Below, piece after piece: positions 9,505-19,627 of a DNA stretch of 64,000 bases. The DNA comes from Caulochytrium protostelioides (Eukaryota; Chytridiomycota; Caulochytriomycetes; Caulochytriales; Caulochytriaceae). The stretch is from the NCBI GenBank assembly GCA_003615045.1, contig ML014184.1, positions 1 to 64,000 of the forward strand, in the 5' to 3' direction. A model generated the notes under the pieces. It saw only the letters and a list, made by a program, of their open reading frames with translations, ran no database searches and was not told the DNA's origin. A program made the translations under genes and the position numbers. The first letter of the stretch is position 1; each line of letters begins with the position of its first letter.

Positions 9505-12500
9505 ATGACGGCGGCGGCGGCGGCAGCGAGGGTCGTCCCCACCGCTCGGAGCGGCTGGCATTTCCCGGCACGCATCTCGTCGCCATGTCTCCGCCAACCC
9601 TGTCCATGTCCACGGCCGCGCCACCCCCGCTCTTTCGCGGCCACGGCGCGACCGGCCGCCGAGGCGCCAAGCATCAACATCAACGGCACGGGCATCCAGG
9701 TCCTCGGCGACCGCCTGCATCGGCAGATCTTCGGCGACCGCCCGAAACGCCGCGTGCCTGACGAAGTGCAGTCGCTCTCACATACGATCCTGCAGCACCA
9801 CGGCCTGCGCGGTAAAACCCTCGCGCCGCTGCCCGATGTCGAGATGGCGCTGCCGCCGCTGCAGGGTGCCACGATTGCCGACCACTTCGAGCAGATCGGG
9901 CGACAGGCGGCGGAGCCCTACCGACAGATGGCCGCTGAGCTCGCGCAGGTCCGCCTGCCGCCCGCGCCGTCTACGGCCACGTGGCAGCGGCGGCCCGGAT
10001 GGACGCGATATGCGCCCGACGGGACGTGGGAAGCGGTGCCGTTCCCACGGGAGCGCGCCATCGTGTTCGATACCGAGGTGCTGTATAAGAAGAGCCTGTT
10101 CCCCGCGATGGCGACGGCCGCGAGCGCCGAGGCGTGGTACGCGTGGTGCAGCCCCGCACTCTTCTCCCGCGACATCAAGGACCTGTCGACGCTTATTCCG
10201 ATGTGCAGCGAGGGCGACGCGGTCGCGGGGCCCGATGCCGATGTGCAGCTCGTCGTTGGTTTTCATGTCGGCTATGACCGCGCCCGCGTCAAGGAGGAGT
10301 ACTGGTTTGAGCGGACGCGGACCGCCTTCCTCGATCTCATGTCGATGCATGTCGCCATTGGCGGATTCACCTCGGTCCAGCAGACGAGGTATCGCAAGAG
10401 CCGGCGGGCCGATGCCGATGCCGCCGCCGCTGCCGCCGTCAACGAGGGCGTCGCCATGGCCAGGCAGATAGAGAGCACTTTGGATGACGACGACGACGGG
10501 CTCGACACTTCCTCATCTTCATCCTCCTCCTCATTGTTATCCGGACGATCGCGCCGGCCATCGCCCGTGCGGCCGGACGAAGACCAGTGGCAGACATTCG
10601 GGACCCTGAATAGTCTCGCCGATATCACCGAGCACTATCTCGGCCGCTCTCTCGACAAGACGGCCCGTGAAGCCTTCAGCAGCGAGTCGCTCGACGAGAT
10701 AGCTGACGCCGTGCCCGAGCTGCTCTCCTACTGCGCTTTGGATGTCGCCGCCACACATGAATGTTTCCGCGTCGTTTGGCCGCGGTTCGTGGTGCACTGC
10801 CCCCATCCGGTCTCGTTTGCGGGCCTCATCGAGCTGGGCCGCACCTACCTGCCTATCACGGAGACATGGGACGACTACATCGCCGCCGCCGAGTCGCAGT
10901 ATGCCGCGATTGCCAACGAGACCGAGAAGCTCTTTCTCGATCTGGCGGAAAAGACGCTGGGCGACGAAGAACACAAGGCCACGGATGTCTGGCTCGCCGC
11001 CCTCGATTGGACCCGCAAACCCACGCCGCCGGCATTGAAGAAGGACGGCACACCGCGCAAGGCCGTGGGCAACCCGCTGTTGCGCGGGAAGCCCGCGTGG
11101 TACCGCGATCTGTGGGACTCCAAAAAGAAGCGCATCCATATCACGCCCGCTAAGCGCGCCGCCGGCCTGATGCTTAAGCTCAAGTGGGGCGATTTCCCCA
11201 TCATCTATGCCGAAGGCCGGGGTGGATGGTCTTGTCTCGTGCCGCGCGACCGGCCTCTTGATGGGCTCGATGACTGGCTCCACAGTGCCGTGCGGTCGCA
11301 GGCCCATCTGGCCCCCATCACGCTGCCACCGCCGCGAGCGGCCGCGGCAGCGGCGGACTGCGACGGCGCGGCGGCTGACCAGGACCCCTTTGCCGGCTAC
11401 TACATCTGCCCGCTGCCCAACAACCGGCAGCACGGCCGCCAGGTGGGCAACCCGTTGTCCAAGACGTTCGCGAGCGACATCGCCTCGGGCCTCATGCATT
11501 CGGACATTGCCGAAACGAAAGAACTGATGCGTCTGCGCAGTATGATCAGCTACTGGACCGGCAGCCGCCGACGCATCATGAATCAATGGGTGGTGAAGCC
11601 GGAGTCGGTGCTCGAGGACCCTACAGCGAATGCCGCTCGCCTGATGCCCAGCGCCGTGATTCTGCCGCAAGTCATTGCGATGGGCACGGTGACGCGACGC
11701 GCGGTCGAGCCCACGTGGATGGTGGCCTCCAATGCTAAAAAGGACCGGTTGGGGTCGGAGCTGAAGTGTCAGGTCCGCGCTCCGCCCGGGTATGCGTTCG
11801 TGGGCGCCGATGTCGACAGTGAAGAGCTCTGGATCGCGTCGCTCTTCTCGGACTCGGACTTCGGCATGGTCGGATCCACCGCACTGAGCTTCATGACGCT
11901 GCAGGGCACGAAGGCCAACAAAACCGATCTGCATTCCATGACCGGCTCGCTGCTCTCGATTTCTCGCGACGAAGCGAAGGTTTTCAACTACAGCCGCATC
12001 TATGGCGCCGGCTATGCGCATTCGCAGCGGCTCCTGCAGCAGTGCAACCCGTCACTGCGGCCCCAGGACGCCGCCGTTCTAGTTCGCCAGCTCTTTCAAT
12101 CAACGAAGGGCAGCAAAATCGATGCGGTGAAGCTGCAGCGGTTGCGCGCGCGCGGCCTGCTGCCCGAGGGCTGTCCCGCCACCGGGTTCTACTACGGCGG
12201 CACCGAGTCGTTTCTGTTCAATAAGCTCGAGGCGGTCGCCTATGACGCCGTGCCCGCGACGCCTGTGCTCCACTGCAGTATCCCGCAGACGCTGCTTCCC
12301 GAAAACGTCCGCACCCAGTTCCTGACATCGCGCGCCAACTGGGTCGTCCAGTCGTCAGGCGTGGACTACTTGCATCTGCTGCTTGTGGCCATGCAGTGGC
12401 TCATGAAAGCGATGGGACTGCGCGGCCGCCTCTGCATCACGATCCACGACGAGGTCCGCTTCCTGGTAGCCGAAGCGGACACCCTCCGCGCCGTGTATGC

Positions 12501-12999
12501 GATGCAAGTCGCCAACCTGTGGGTCCGCGCTATGTTCTCTTACCGCTTCGGCATTGAAGAATTGCCCCTGAACGCGGCTTTCTTTTCCGCGGTCGACGTC
12601 GACCACGTCCTGCGCAAAGAAGTCGATATGCCCTGCGTGACGCCGTCTAACCCGGTCCCGATCCCGCCGGGGCGCGCTCTGGATATCTACGACACCCTGC
12701 GTGAGCTGGAGGCCTGGAAGCAGCAGCATCACGAAGACCCTCTTACCTGGCAGATCCCGCCCCAACTGCCTCCCGCACCATCCGCAGACGAGCCCTCGGT
12801 CGAACGCAGTGCCAAAAGCGAATCCAGCGAAGCGGTCACAATGGCCGTCAAGCCGCCCGACGAATTGTATGCCAAGCTGACGTATCTGCAAGTGCAACAT
12901 TCAGGTCTGCCCGATGCAGCGATGAACTTGGCCAATGACGGTCCGCGGCCCTCAGCATGGCCGACACGCAAGAAGCATCCAGGCTACATCCGCTGCTAA
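9505..12999 (+). CDS. MIP1: Mitochondrial DNA polymerase gamma, catalytic subunit
   Basis: Family A polymerase that replicates the mitochondrial genome. The protein is 1164 aa from the ATG at 9505, in a single exon. The first 50 residues are rich in Ala, Arg and Ser and poor in acids, as in a matrix-targeting presequence, which favours this start over an in-frame ATG at 9409. Exonuclease motif I reads VFDTEV (Asp about 189), motif II GFHVGYDRARVKEEY (about 253-267) and motif III YCALDVAATHE (Asp about 412). The polymerase motifs are A, GADVDSEELW (first catalytic Asp about 769); B, SRDEAKVFNYSRIYGAG (about 820-836); and C, ITIHDEVRF (about 978-986). All catalytic residues are present, so both activities look intact. 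There is an acidic/Ser insert at about residues 325-345 and a C-terminal tail after about residue 1080. Confidence 0.95.
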   Translation: MTAAAAAARVVPTARSGWHFPARISSPCLRQPCPCPRPRHPRSFAATARPAAEAPSININGTGIQVLGDRLHRQIFGDRPKRRVPDEVQSLSHTILQHHGLRGKTLAPLPDVEMALPPLQGATIADHFEQIGRQAAEPYRQMAAELAQVRLPPAPSTATWQRRPGWTRYAPDGTWEAVPFPRERAIVFDTEVLYKKSLFPAMATAASAEAWYAWCSPALFSRDIKDLSTLIPMCSEGDAVAGPDADVQLVVGFHVGYDRARVKEEYWFERTRTAFLDLMSMHVAIGGFTSVQQTRYRKSRRADADAAAAAAVNEGVAMARQIESTLDDDDDGLDTSSSSSSSSLLSGRSRRPSPVRPDEDQWQTFGTLNSLADITEHYLGRSLDKTAREAFSSESLDEIADAVPELLSYCALDVAATHECFRVVWPRFVVHCPHPVSFAGLIELGRTYLPITETWDDYIAAAESQYAAIANETEKLFLDLAEKTLGDEEHKATDVWLAALDWTRKPTPPALKKDGTPRKAVGNPLLRGKPAWYRDLWDSKKKRIHITPAKRAAGLMLKLKWGDFPIIYAEGRGGWSCLVPRDRPLDGLDDWLHSAVRSQAHLAPITLPPPRAAAAAADCDGAAADQDPFAGYYICPLPNNRQHGRQVGNPLSKTFASDIASGLMHSDIAETKELMRLRSMISYWTGSRRRIMNQWVVKPESVLEDPTANAARLMPSAVILPQVIAMGTVTRRAVEPTWMVASNAKKDRLGSELKCQVRAPPGYAFVGADVDSEELWIASLFSDSDFGMVGSTALSFMTLQGTKANKTDLHSMTGSLLSISRDEAKVFNYSRIYGAGYAHSQRLLQQCNPSLRPQDAAVLVRQLFQSTKGSKIDAVKLQRLRARGLLPEGCPATGFYYGGTESFLFNKLEAVAYDAVPATPVLHCSIPQTLLPENVRTQFLTSRANWVVQSSGVDYLHLLLVAMQWLMKAMGLRGRLCITIHDEVRFLVAEADTLRAVYAMQVANLWVRAMFSYRFGIEELPLNAAFFSAVDVDHVLRKEVDMPCVTPSNPVPIPPGRALDIYDTLRELEAWKQQHHEDPLTWQIPPQLPPAPSADEPSVERSAKSESSEAVTMAVKPPDELYAKLTYLQVQHSGLPDAAMNLANDGPRPSAWPTRKKHPGYIRC

Positions 13000-13084
13000 A
13001 AGACCATTTGAATTGGTTTCTGAGTTGAATTGGCTCTGGGTCTACCCCACGGTGAGCCAACCCAACACCGGACAGCGACCTTTC

Positions 13085-13540
13085 CCAAGTCCTCAAGAGG
13101 GCAGTCCGCATTGAGTTCGTCTTCCTCCATGGTTGGTGCTCAGCGACGGATGGACCAGCTGACCCCCGACGGCGAAGTGCTCCGCAACGCGGCACAACGC
13201 AGCAAGCCTCGCGGGCGAGGCCAGGCAGTGTAGGGCATTCGAGGCGGCATTCAGCTCGCAGTTCACAAACTTGCTGTAAATGAGGAAATCACACCCCATC
13301 AAGCCACCTGGCCACGGCCTTCTTGGGTCAGCTTCACACTTGCTTCAAGATCGTAACAATCGAATCACCATGTTTCTACGTTATGGAATCGCATAAGTAT
13401 GGCTATCGGGGAGTACTCTGGAGTCATCAGGCATGTTGAGCCCGCGCTCGCCGCTGGAAAATCTCTGCCCGATGTGACGATGGGCAAAGCCGTGATGAGA
13501 TGGTGCTTTTTGCGCGATTCCGATGACGACTCTGTTGGAT
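13085..13540 (-). pseudogene. Fanzor (eukaryotic TnpB-like) relic A
   Basis: Fanzors are RNA-guided DNA endonucleases of eukaryotic transposons, related to TnpB. Read on the minus strand, the better-preserved block (about 13300-13150) contains SKFVNCELNAASNALHC, followed by LASPARLAALCRV. This aligns with the RuvC-III motif of the other copies here, but the catalytic Asp of DLNAA has become Glu. Further upstream, about 13540-13420, NRVVIGIAQKAP and GQRFSSGERG align with the segment before the last zinc-knuckle region of relic B. The region between them, including the TT-x-x-H segment, is missing, and the frame is broken. The relic is convergent with the DNA polymerase gamma gene and begins about 90 bp beyond its stop. 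Confidence 0.6.
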
Positions 13541-15918
13541 TCGTCGTTTCGACGTCGACAGGTGGTCAACCCGGTAATCACGGGCGGAACATGGGAATTG
13601 TGCCTTCGAGATTTTGATCTGATGGTCACCGTGATGGGATCATCGTCATCCTCTGCCACCCGCCGTCAGGACCGCTGGCAACCACCGGGGGCCGAGGCGG
13701 CGGTCGATCGCATCAGACCTATCGCGCTGTCGCTCGTTCGATACCTCCCCGACGGAGTCTCGTCTCGCTCCTCTCACGATCGCCCGAGCTCTCCCCGCCA
13801 CACGCCCCGCTACGCCACGGGGCGGACCACATGCCGCCCACGCTGTGCGCTCGGCTGAATCCGGCGCCTTCCGAGAGGCCCAACGGTATGCCGGATCTGG
13901 CACAGACGTGGTGCAGCGCCGTCGGATGCGAATCGCGTGACAGCGACGCGGACGCCGCCGCCCGCAACGCCCGGGAAGGCCGCGGGTCATCCGCCGCCGT
14001 GGAGAGCGGCGCTCGCGCGGATCATCGCGTCCACCATGCCGCAGGTGGCACGGATCATGGCACGCGGCGCTGGCCACGCGGGCTGACATGGGTGGCACGA
14101 CCGCCGTCCTTGCCGTTGTCGTCGCTGTTGCCGTCGCTGCTACCGGCGCTGCCATCGTCGACCCGGAGGCTGTCCGAACGACGCCGTGGCTGGAATGGTG
14201 GCGGCGCCATCCCCGACGCCACCGTGGCTTCGACGGTCCGAACGGATCCGAAGCGCATGCGCATGTCCGCGGGCAAGCGCATGGCCCGGCCAACGAGCCT
14301 GCGGGCCTGCGCATTGCTGGCGCCGTGTGCTGGATCCTTCCACGGCGCGTCGAGCGTCGCCACGAATCGAGCCATGATCGCGTCATCCACCCGGTCCGCG
14401 CCGTGCCCGTGACCGCGAGACGAGGGGGGCTTGTGGCCGCGGCTGTTGGGCCGTCAGCCGGCCTACCTCGCCAGCCCACCGAGCGCTCGGGCACGATGAT
14501 GGCCAGCGCGCCGCCGGTCCGTGGCCTCGTCCTCTTTCCGACGCCGGTGTGGGGAAGCGTAGGGGGAGTCGTCAACAGGGCGGCGGCGGCGGCAGCGGCG
14601 GCAGCGGCGGCAGCGGCGGCGGCGGCGGCGGCGGCGGCCTAGCCGCAGACCGACCCAGTGGTCCATCACACACCACGCCGCGGCAAGATGTGGCGCCCGT
14701 GCTCGACGGACACCCCCGATACCGGTCTGTGGGGGGTGTGGCACTCGAGCGCCTTTTCTTGAGCAAAAAAAAAAAAGAGAGAAGGGGCTGATGCTGGCGG
14801 CAACCGTCGCTGCCGTTTGTTTGGCGGGGCCCGCGTCGACGCCAAATTGGAGTGACCTCGCGCGATCGGTGTGCGGCCGTGCGGTCCATCGCGCGAGAGA
14901 CCGTGATGGGTGGCATCATGGCGCGGCAGCATCGGCCGCCAGCTCGGCATCTCCGGCACGGCGGCGAGCCAAGGCCCGCCCAGGACTCATCGTGCATTGG
15001 CCAGCGCGCCAATGCCATCTCCATGTTGGCCGTTCGGGCGGGGCCGGGAGCCATGGCGAGCGGCGAAGCGGCGACCTGACGAAACGGCATCATACCACCA
15101 AGAACAGCGTGTCAACACGCATCGTGCTGTCGGCGACGCCATCCGTCGCAGCAAAGGCCCACACAGGCATGTCCAAACAGGTGGTGCGGACGTCACGATG
15201 GCTCGGCATATCCCTCCGCCGTTTTGCCAAAATGCCGTGCTGGGCCAGATCGGGAGTATCGCTAAAAAAAAGTGGTTTGTCTTTCGGGCCACTCGTGAGC
15301 GGGCCACGCTCGCCTAGACCTTGGCATCATATGCCTCGACGCGAGGGCCGAAGCATCGGCACCCGTCTGTCGCGCGGGACCGCCATCATGGATGTCGACC
15401 GATACATATACCGCCAAAATCTCGACAGGCTGGGTTCAACGTGCAACGCATGCTGATGAGGCGTGTACCCCCATGGTTGTCTCATGCCTGGTACCCATTG
15501 TGTATCGTGGTCAGTACTCGATCTGACGCGCTGATTAATCACCTGCTGCTTAATAACCTCCGCCCTGCCGCCTGACCGCCTGACACACCCTCGTCATACC
15601 GTCAACTGACTCCAAACCTCACGACTTGCCATTCACAGAAGAGCCGCCTTCCCGTCGGCCACCGATCCGTTCCACACGTCTGCTGCTTGCCGTCGCTGTC
15701 TGCCTCGGCGCCCGTCTCTGGACGCGTCCTCATCCGTGATCGGTCTCGCACGCCGCGCCGCGCCGCGCCGCGCTGCCACCGCCAATACGGCCGTCCAAAC
15801 GCGCCGCCCGCGCCGTGCGTCGTCCACGGCCGCCGACCGCTGCGCCCTGCTCCGGCCGCGCCGCGCCGCTCGCGCGGTCTCGCCTCCGACTCGCCGTCTC
15901 GCGCCGCTCGCGTGCATC
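13541..15918. other. Long intergenic stretch, no supported gene
   Basis: Frames of 100-300 codons occur on both strands, but all are compositionally monotonous (Arg, Ala, Pro, Gly) and none shows a domain. One minus frame at 14055-14390 has a more mixed composition and could be an exon, without any family signal. A (GGC)n/(GGCAGC)n microsatellite lies at 14578-14640 and an A12 tract at about 14766-14777. Confidence 0.4.
14578..14640. repeat. GGC / GGCAGC microsatellite
   Basis: An uninterrupted run of ggc and ggcagc units, flanked by unique sequence. No associated gene was found. Confidence 0.8.
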
Positions 15919-17466
15919 ATGACCCATGTCATGACGCTCGATCTGCTGGCCGCTCAGCTCACCGCCTCGCCGAAATCACCCTATCACTGCGGCGCCGCCG
16001 CCGCGTTGTCGCCGGCCGCGCCGGTCTCGCCGAGCCCATCGACAACGGGCCCCTCGCCGCGCCACGCCGCCGCCGCCACTGCCGCTCCAGCCATGTCGGT
16101 CGTGACCGCCGTCGCCATCGTCGCGACGCCCGCTGCGGGCAAGCTGTCCGCCGACGCCATGAGCCTCGACATGCCGCGGCGGAGCGCCGGCCTCGTGAGC
16201 GCCGACATGAGTCTGGTGAGCCCCGCGTGCAGCCCCTGCGGTGCCGCGGCCAAGCATGCGTCCTCGCCGATCCTGTCGCCCGTCTCGCCGGCGTCCGAGT
16301 CGGCTTCCGAGTCGCCGTCGGTCGCGCCGGCCGCCGTGCCTGAGCCCACCGCGCCCACAATGACCGTCACCGCGGCTGCTGCCACAACTCCTTCGACGAC
16401 GCCTTCGACGACGGCGACGCCAACGACGCCCACATCGCTGTCCGCGCTGCCGCCGCTGCCGACCCTGCAGCCGGCCTCGACGCCGCCACGGTCCCGCCGT
16501 CGCTCCTCCATCGTCGTCGCCGCCGTCGCGTGCTTCTCGGCCGCCGCCGCCGCAACGTCCTCCGTCGCGCAACGCATGGCCAGCGTCACCCACAGCCACG
16601 CCAGCGCTTCCGCCGCCGCGTCGCCTACCGCCACCGCCGCCGCGGGCGTCCACGACGCCGCCGCCGGCTCGCCACTCGCGGCTAAACCGGCAGGCCGTAA
16701 GGCCCGGTTCGGTCGCGGCCTCGGCCTGCGGCTGCCGCTCGCCGCGCTGAAAGGCCGGTCATCGTCGGACCATGGCCCGCCATCCGCCGCGACCCCGGCG
16801 GCGGCGGCGGCGGCGGCGGCGCCCGCGCAAGCGTCGACGCTGCTCGCGACGCCGCGACTGACCATGGCGCCCTGCGGCAGCGAAGCCAACGCGGCGAATC
16901 CGGACATCTATGTCACGGGCCCGCGCGCGATCCTGCCGGGGCTCTACCTGGGCTCGGCAGCCAACGCCACCGACCAGGCGCACCTGGCCACGCTCGGCGT
17001 CTCGTTTGTCGTCAACGTGGCCAAGGAGCTCGGTCCCGGCGGCGACGGCGAGCACGCGGCGGCAATCGCGGCGGCCGTCGGGCAGAATGCTCACGAAACG
17101 CTCCACGTGCCGTGGACGCACGCGGGGCCGCTCGAGCCCTCGCTGACGGCCACGCTGGACGCGCTCCACCGCGCTCACGCGACCGAGGGCCGCACCGTCC
17201 TGGTGCACTGTGCCCAGGGCGTCAGCCGCAGCGCGACACTCGTGGTCGCGTATGTGATGCTCAAAGAGAACTGGCCGTGGGCCCGAGCCTATGCCTACGT
17301 GAAGAGCCGCAGCGAGAGCGTCTGCCCGAATGTCGGCCTCGTCGGGGAAGTCCTCGCCTGGGATGCCGAGCGCCGTGAATCGCCCGCCGCTGGGCCCGCC
17401 GCTGGGCCCGCCGCTGTGACCGCCGCTGGGCCCGCCGCCGTGCACGCCACCCCCCTCGAGCCGTAG
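15919..17466 (+). CDS. Dual-specificity-phosphatase-like protein
   Basis: A 515-aa protein from the ATG at 15919 with two parts. Residues 1 to about 325 are low-complexity Ala/Ser/Thr/Pro sequence with a basic stretch near the end. From about 335 comes a compact dual-specificity phosphatase domain: ILPGLYLGSAANATDQ, then LGVSFVVNVAKEL, then the active site VLVHCAQGVSRSATLVVAYVM with the nucleophilic Cys near residue 431 and the Arg in HCx5R. The following WPWARAYAYVKSRSESVCPN fits the usual helix. Active members carry a general-acid Asp before this loop; here the matching segment reads LHVPWTHAGPLEPSL without an Asp, so activity may be reduced or substrate binding changed. The tail after about residue 495 is a short AGPAAGPA repeat. 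The substrate cannot be told. Confidence 0.8.
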   Translation: MTHVMTLDLLAAQLTASPKSPYHCGAAAALSPAAPVSPSPSTTGPSPRHAAAATAAPAMSVVTAVAIVATPAAGKLSADAMSLDMPRRSAGLVSADMSLVSPACSPCGAAAKHASSPILSPVSPASESASESPSVAPAAVPEPTAPTMTVTAAAATTPSTTPSTTATPTTPTSLSALPPLPTLQPASTPPRSRRRSSIVVAAVACFSAAAAATSSVAQRMASVTHSHASASAAASPTATAAAGVHDAAAGSPLAAKPAGRKARFGRGLGLRLPLAALKGRSSSDHGPPSAATPAAAAAAAAPAQASTLLATPRLTMAPCGSEANAANPDIYVTGPRAILPGLYLGSAANATDQAHLATLGVSFVVNVAKELGPGGDGEHAAAIAAAVGQNAHETLHVPWTHAGPLEPSLTATLDALHRAHATEGRTVLVHCAQGVSRSATLVVAYVMLKENWPWARAYAYVKSRSESVCPNVGLVGEVLAWDAERRESPAAGPAAGPAAVTAAGPAAVHATPLEP

Positions 17467-17998
17467 CGGCTGCCCCGAGCCGTCGTGTAACAACTCTCTC
17501 CGTTTTCTCGGACCGCGCTTTGTGCGCTCTCTTTTGTTCTACATGGGCCTCTTCTTGTGTGAGTCATATTTTATTTGCAGGCTTGCCAAGCACCCCTTCT
17601 AACGGAGTCGAAACAATGTGTCACGCTTACGAGCCAGCGGCGACGAGGCCGCTGCTCGGTAAAGGGGGGACGGTCTATGGACGGTCGACTGGCACGATAG
17701 ATGGGACGTCCATACCATGGGCAGAAGTCGGAGCCCAGGGCTGATTGCGAAACCGTCAGAGCCGATCAGCGGAATCGATGTCGGTACTCATGTGTCACGG
17801 ACACCGTTGCTCCCACCTTGATGTCGCGATACTCTACCACGCTGACTGATCCGGAGCCTCGGTGCCCCCGTGGCCCCCGTTGACACTGTTCATTGTTTTC
17901 CGGGGCCCGCCCGTTCGTCTCATACGACTTCCTCTCAACCCTTCCTCCTCTCCCCGCCTGCCAGTCTCGTTCGGTGGCCCACCATTAGCCGTGCCACC
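17467..17998. other. Spacer before a secreted-protein gene
   Basis: The base composition drops from very GC-rich to mixed just after the phosphatase gene and stays so through the next gene and the Fanzor relic behind it. No repeat or gene was seen in the spacer. Confidence 0.35.
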
Positions 17999-19591
17999 AT
18001 GCAGCTCCTCATACAGGGTCGGAACGGGCTGCTGCCCATCCTGCTTCAGGCATCTCTCATGTGCCTGCTCGTCACGGCCATCCCACCCGGAGGCCAAAAA
18101 AGAAAGCGGGATCCCCAAGAAGACCATGAAGTTGCGCGACGTCGCCCCCTCCTACCGGCCATCAGGAATCCAAACGATTTCTTGGTGGCCTCTTTGCCTG
18201 GACAGTTCCAGGTGTACCAGCCAGACATGGTCTATCAGTCCGGCGCGAGTCATTGGGCGCCGAATCAGCCCTTGTTGCCATCTACGGCAATGGGTCTACC
18301 CGAGCAACAGATTGACTGGGTCGCGTCTAAAAAAAATCCCAAATACACTTTGGAACGCGACATGCCCCCAAAACTTCCTGACCCAAGCACTGCCCGTCCA
18401 TACAAAAATCTACTTCGTCGAATTTGCCAACCAGCGATTGCAGGTGCTGCTAAGATGCTTCTTGCCACCGAATCTCCGTCATTTGACGATTTCGTGGACA
18501 AGTTCTATGGGTCGATCAAGAAGCTGCCCCGAATAGATGGCCATGTCGAGGTCCCGTTGATCATCTTTCTTCACCACGCGTTGATCGGGTTCTGTGAGTC
18601 ACCCCCCTCTCAATTTCAAACTCTTGTTCAAAGGTCGGAGGAGAGCGCTGGGACCGCTGTCAGCCAATATTTTCTTCTTCTCGAGTCATACGCCAAGGAG
18701 ACGAACCACCTGTATGAACACTGGTGGAGGTTAACAGACCTTCGTTGGCGAACCGCGGATGTTATTCATGACATGGCGGCCATCTGGCTGTACCTCATTT
18801 GGTTTGTGCGAAAAGGCCCCGAACACGTTCCATACAGAGCAAGTTATGATCAATCTTTCACTCGTCCCGACAGATATCCTGAACTGCAAGAGCTCGAAAT
18901 GGTCTACCGACGAGATCTGATAGAAGCACTGAGGAATTCCGGGGTCCTCGATCACGGGAAAAGTGGTCATGAACATAGCAATCCCGAGACCGTCGATCTG
19001 GATCTCTACGCGATGATACAGAGTTTTGTCGAAAAAAGCAGAAACTGGGACACTCTAGCCAATGAAATCCTGGAGATCCTTCATAAGGATCCAATCGATG
19101 ATCTGATTGATGATGTCATGACCGAGCAAATGGTAACACACGTGGCCATATCTTCCGTCAGGCGGAGATACCTAATCGCCGGTAAGAAAATAAGCACCTC
19201 GGTCAGTCACCATTTCCTTTTTTATCGATACCACCACCCCGCCACTGAACTGAAGAAATTGCCATCGCTGGTCTGGGATTTGCAGTCGACCCTGGAAAAA
19301 CAGACAATAGCCTTTGAATCGTTTTGCAAGGCAGCTAAACAGTTCAATAACTTCCTCAAATCAAGTTGGCCAAAGTCTTCTTCCATCGACAAACTTCCTG
19401 TCGGGATTATCACGGATATCGATGCTGCTGCTGAGGATTTCTCTCTGTTACATCGTGCCAAACTCTTCAAAGCCTGGAATAAGTCCACGGCGCCTATCCA
19501 TATACTAAAGGTCCCCAGGGTTCTCTCGGGTATCGTCGAACCTCCATTTCACCAATTCAAGCCTGATTTCAATTTTGCGAGTGTACTCTAG
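17999..19591 (+). CDS. Predicted secreted protein, 530 aa, unknown family
   Basis: The ATG at 17999 has a good context (gccaccatg). It is followed by a hydrophobic segment (LLPILLQASLMCLLVTAI, about residues 11-28), a likely signal peptide, and then a dibasic KRKR cluster that could be a processing site. The rest is mostly helical-looking sequence rich in aromatic and charged residues, with no second membrane segment that stands out. No known domain is recognised. Codon use is far less GC-rich than in the housekeeping genes, with many A- or T-ending codons. Its design resembles the secreted protein at 44716-46248: similar length, signal peptide, helical body, a DLY/DIY segment and a later FCKA segment, so the two may be distant paralogues. 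A Fanzor fragment begins about 36 bp after the stop on the same strand. Confidence 0.7.
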   Translation: MQLLIQGRNGLLPILLQASLMCLLVTAIPPGGQKRKRDPQEDHEVARRRPLLPAIRNPNDFLVASLPGQFQVYQPDMVYQSGASHWAPNQPLLPSTAMGLPEQQIDWVASKKNPKYTLERDMPPKLPDPSTARPYKNLLRRICQPAIAGAAKMLLATESPSFDDFVDKFYGSIKKLPRIDGHVEVPLIIFLHHALIGFCESPPSQFQTLVQRSEESAGTAVSQYFLLLESYAKETNHLYEHWWRLTDLRWRTADVIHDMAAIWLYLIWFVRKGPEHVPYRASYDQSFTRPDRYPELQELEMVYRRDLIEALRNSGVLDHGKSGHEHSNPETVDLDLYAMIQSFVEKSRNWDTLANEILEILHKDPIDDLIDDVMTEQMVTHVAISSVRRRYLIAGKKISTSVSHHFLFYRYHHPATELKKLPSLVWDLQSTLEKQTIAFESFCKAAKQFNNFLKSSWPKSSSIDKLPVGIITDIDAAAEDFSLLHRAKLFKAWNKSTAPIHILKVPRVLSGIVEPPFHQFKPDFNFASVL

Positions 19592-19627
19592 CTCTCTTAT
19601 TTAATCTTCGTTGTGTCGTTATATGTC

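Noticed and set aside
14055-14390. 111-codon minus-strand frame with mixed composition
   Set aside because: It could be an exon, but no splice-linked partner or homologous motif could be found.
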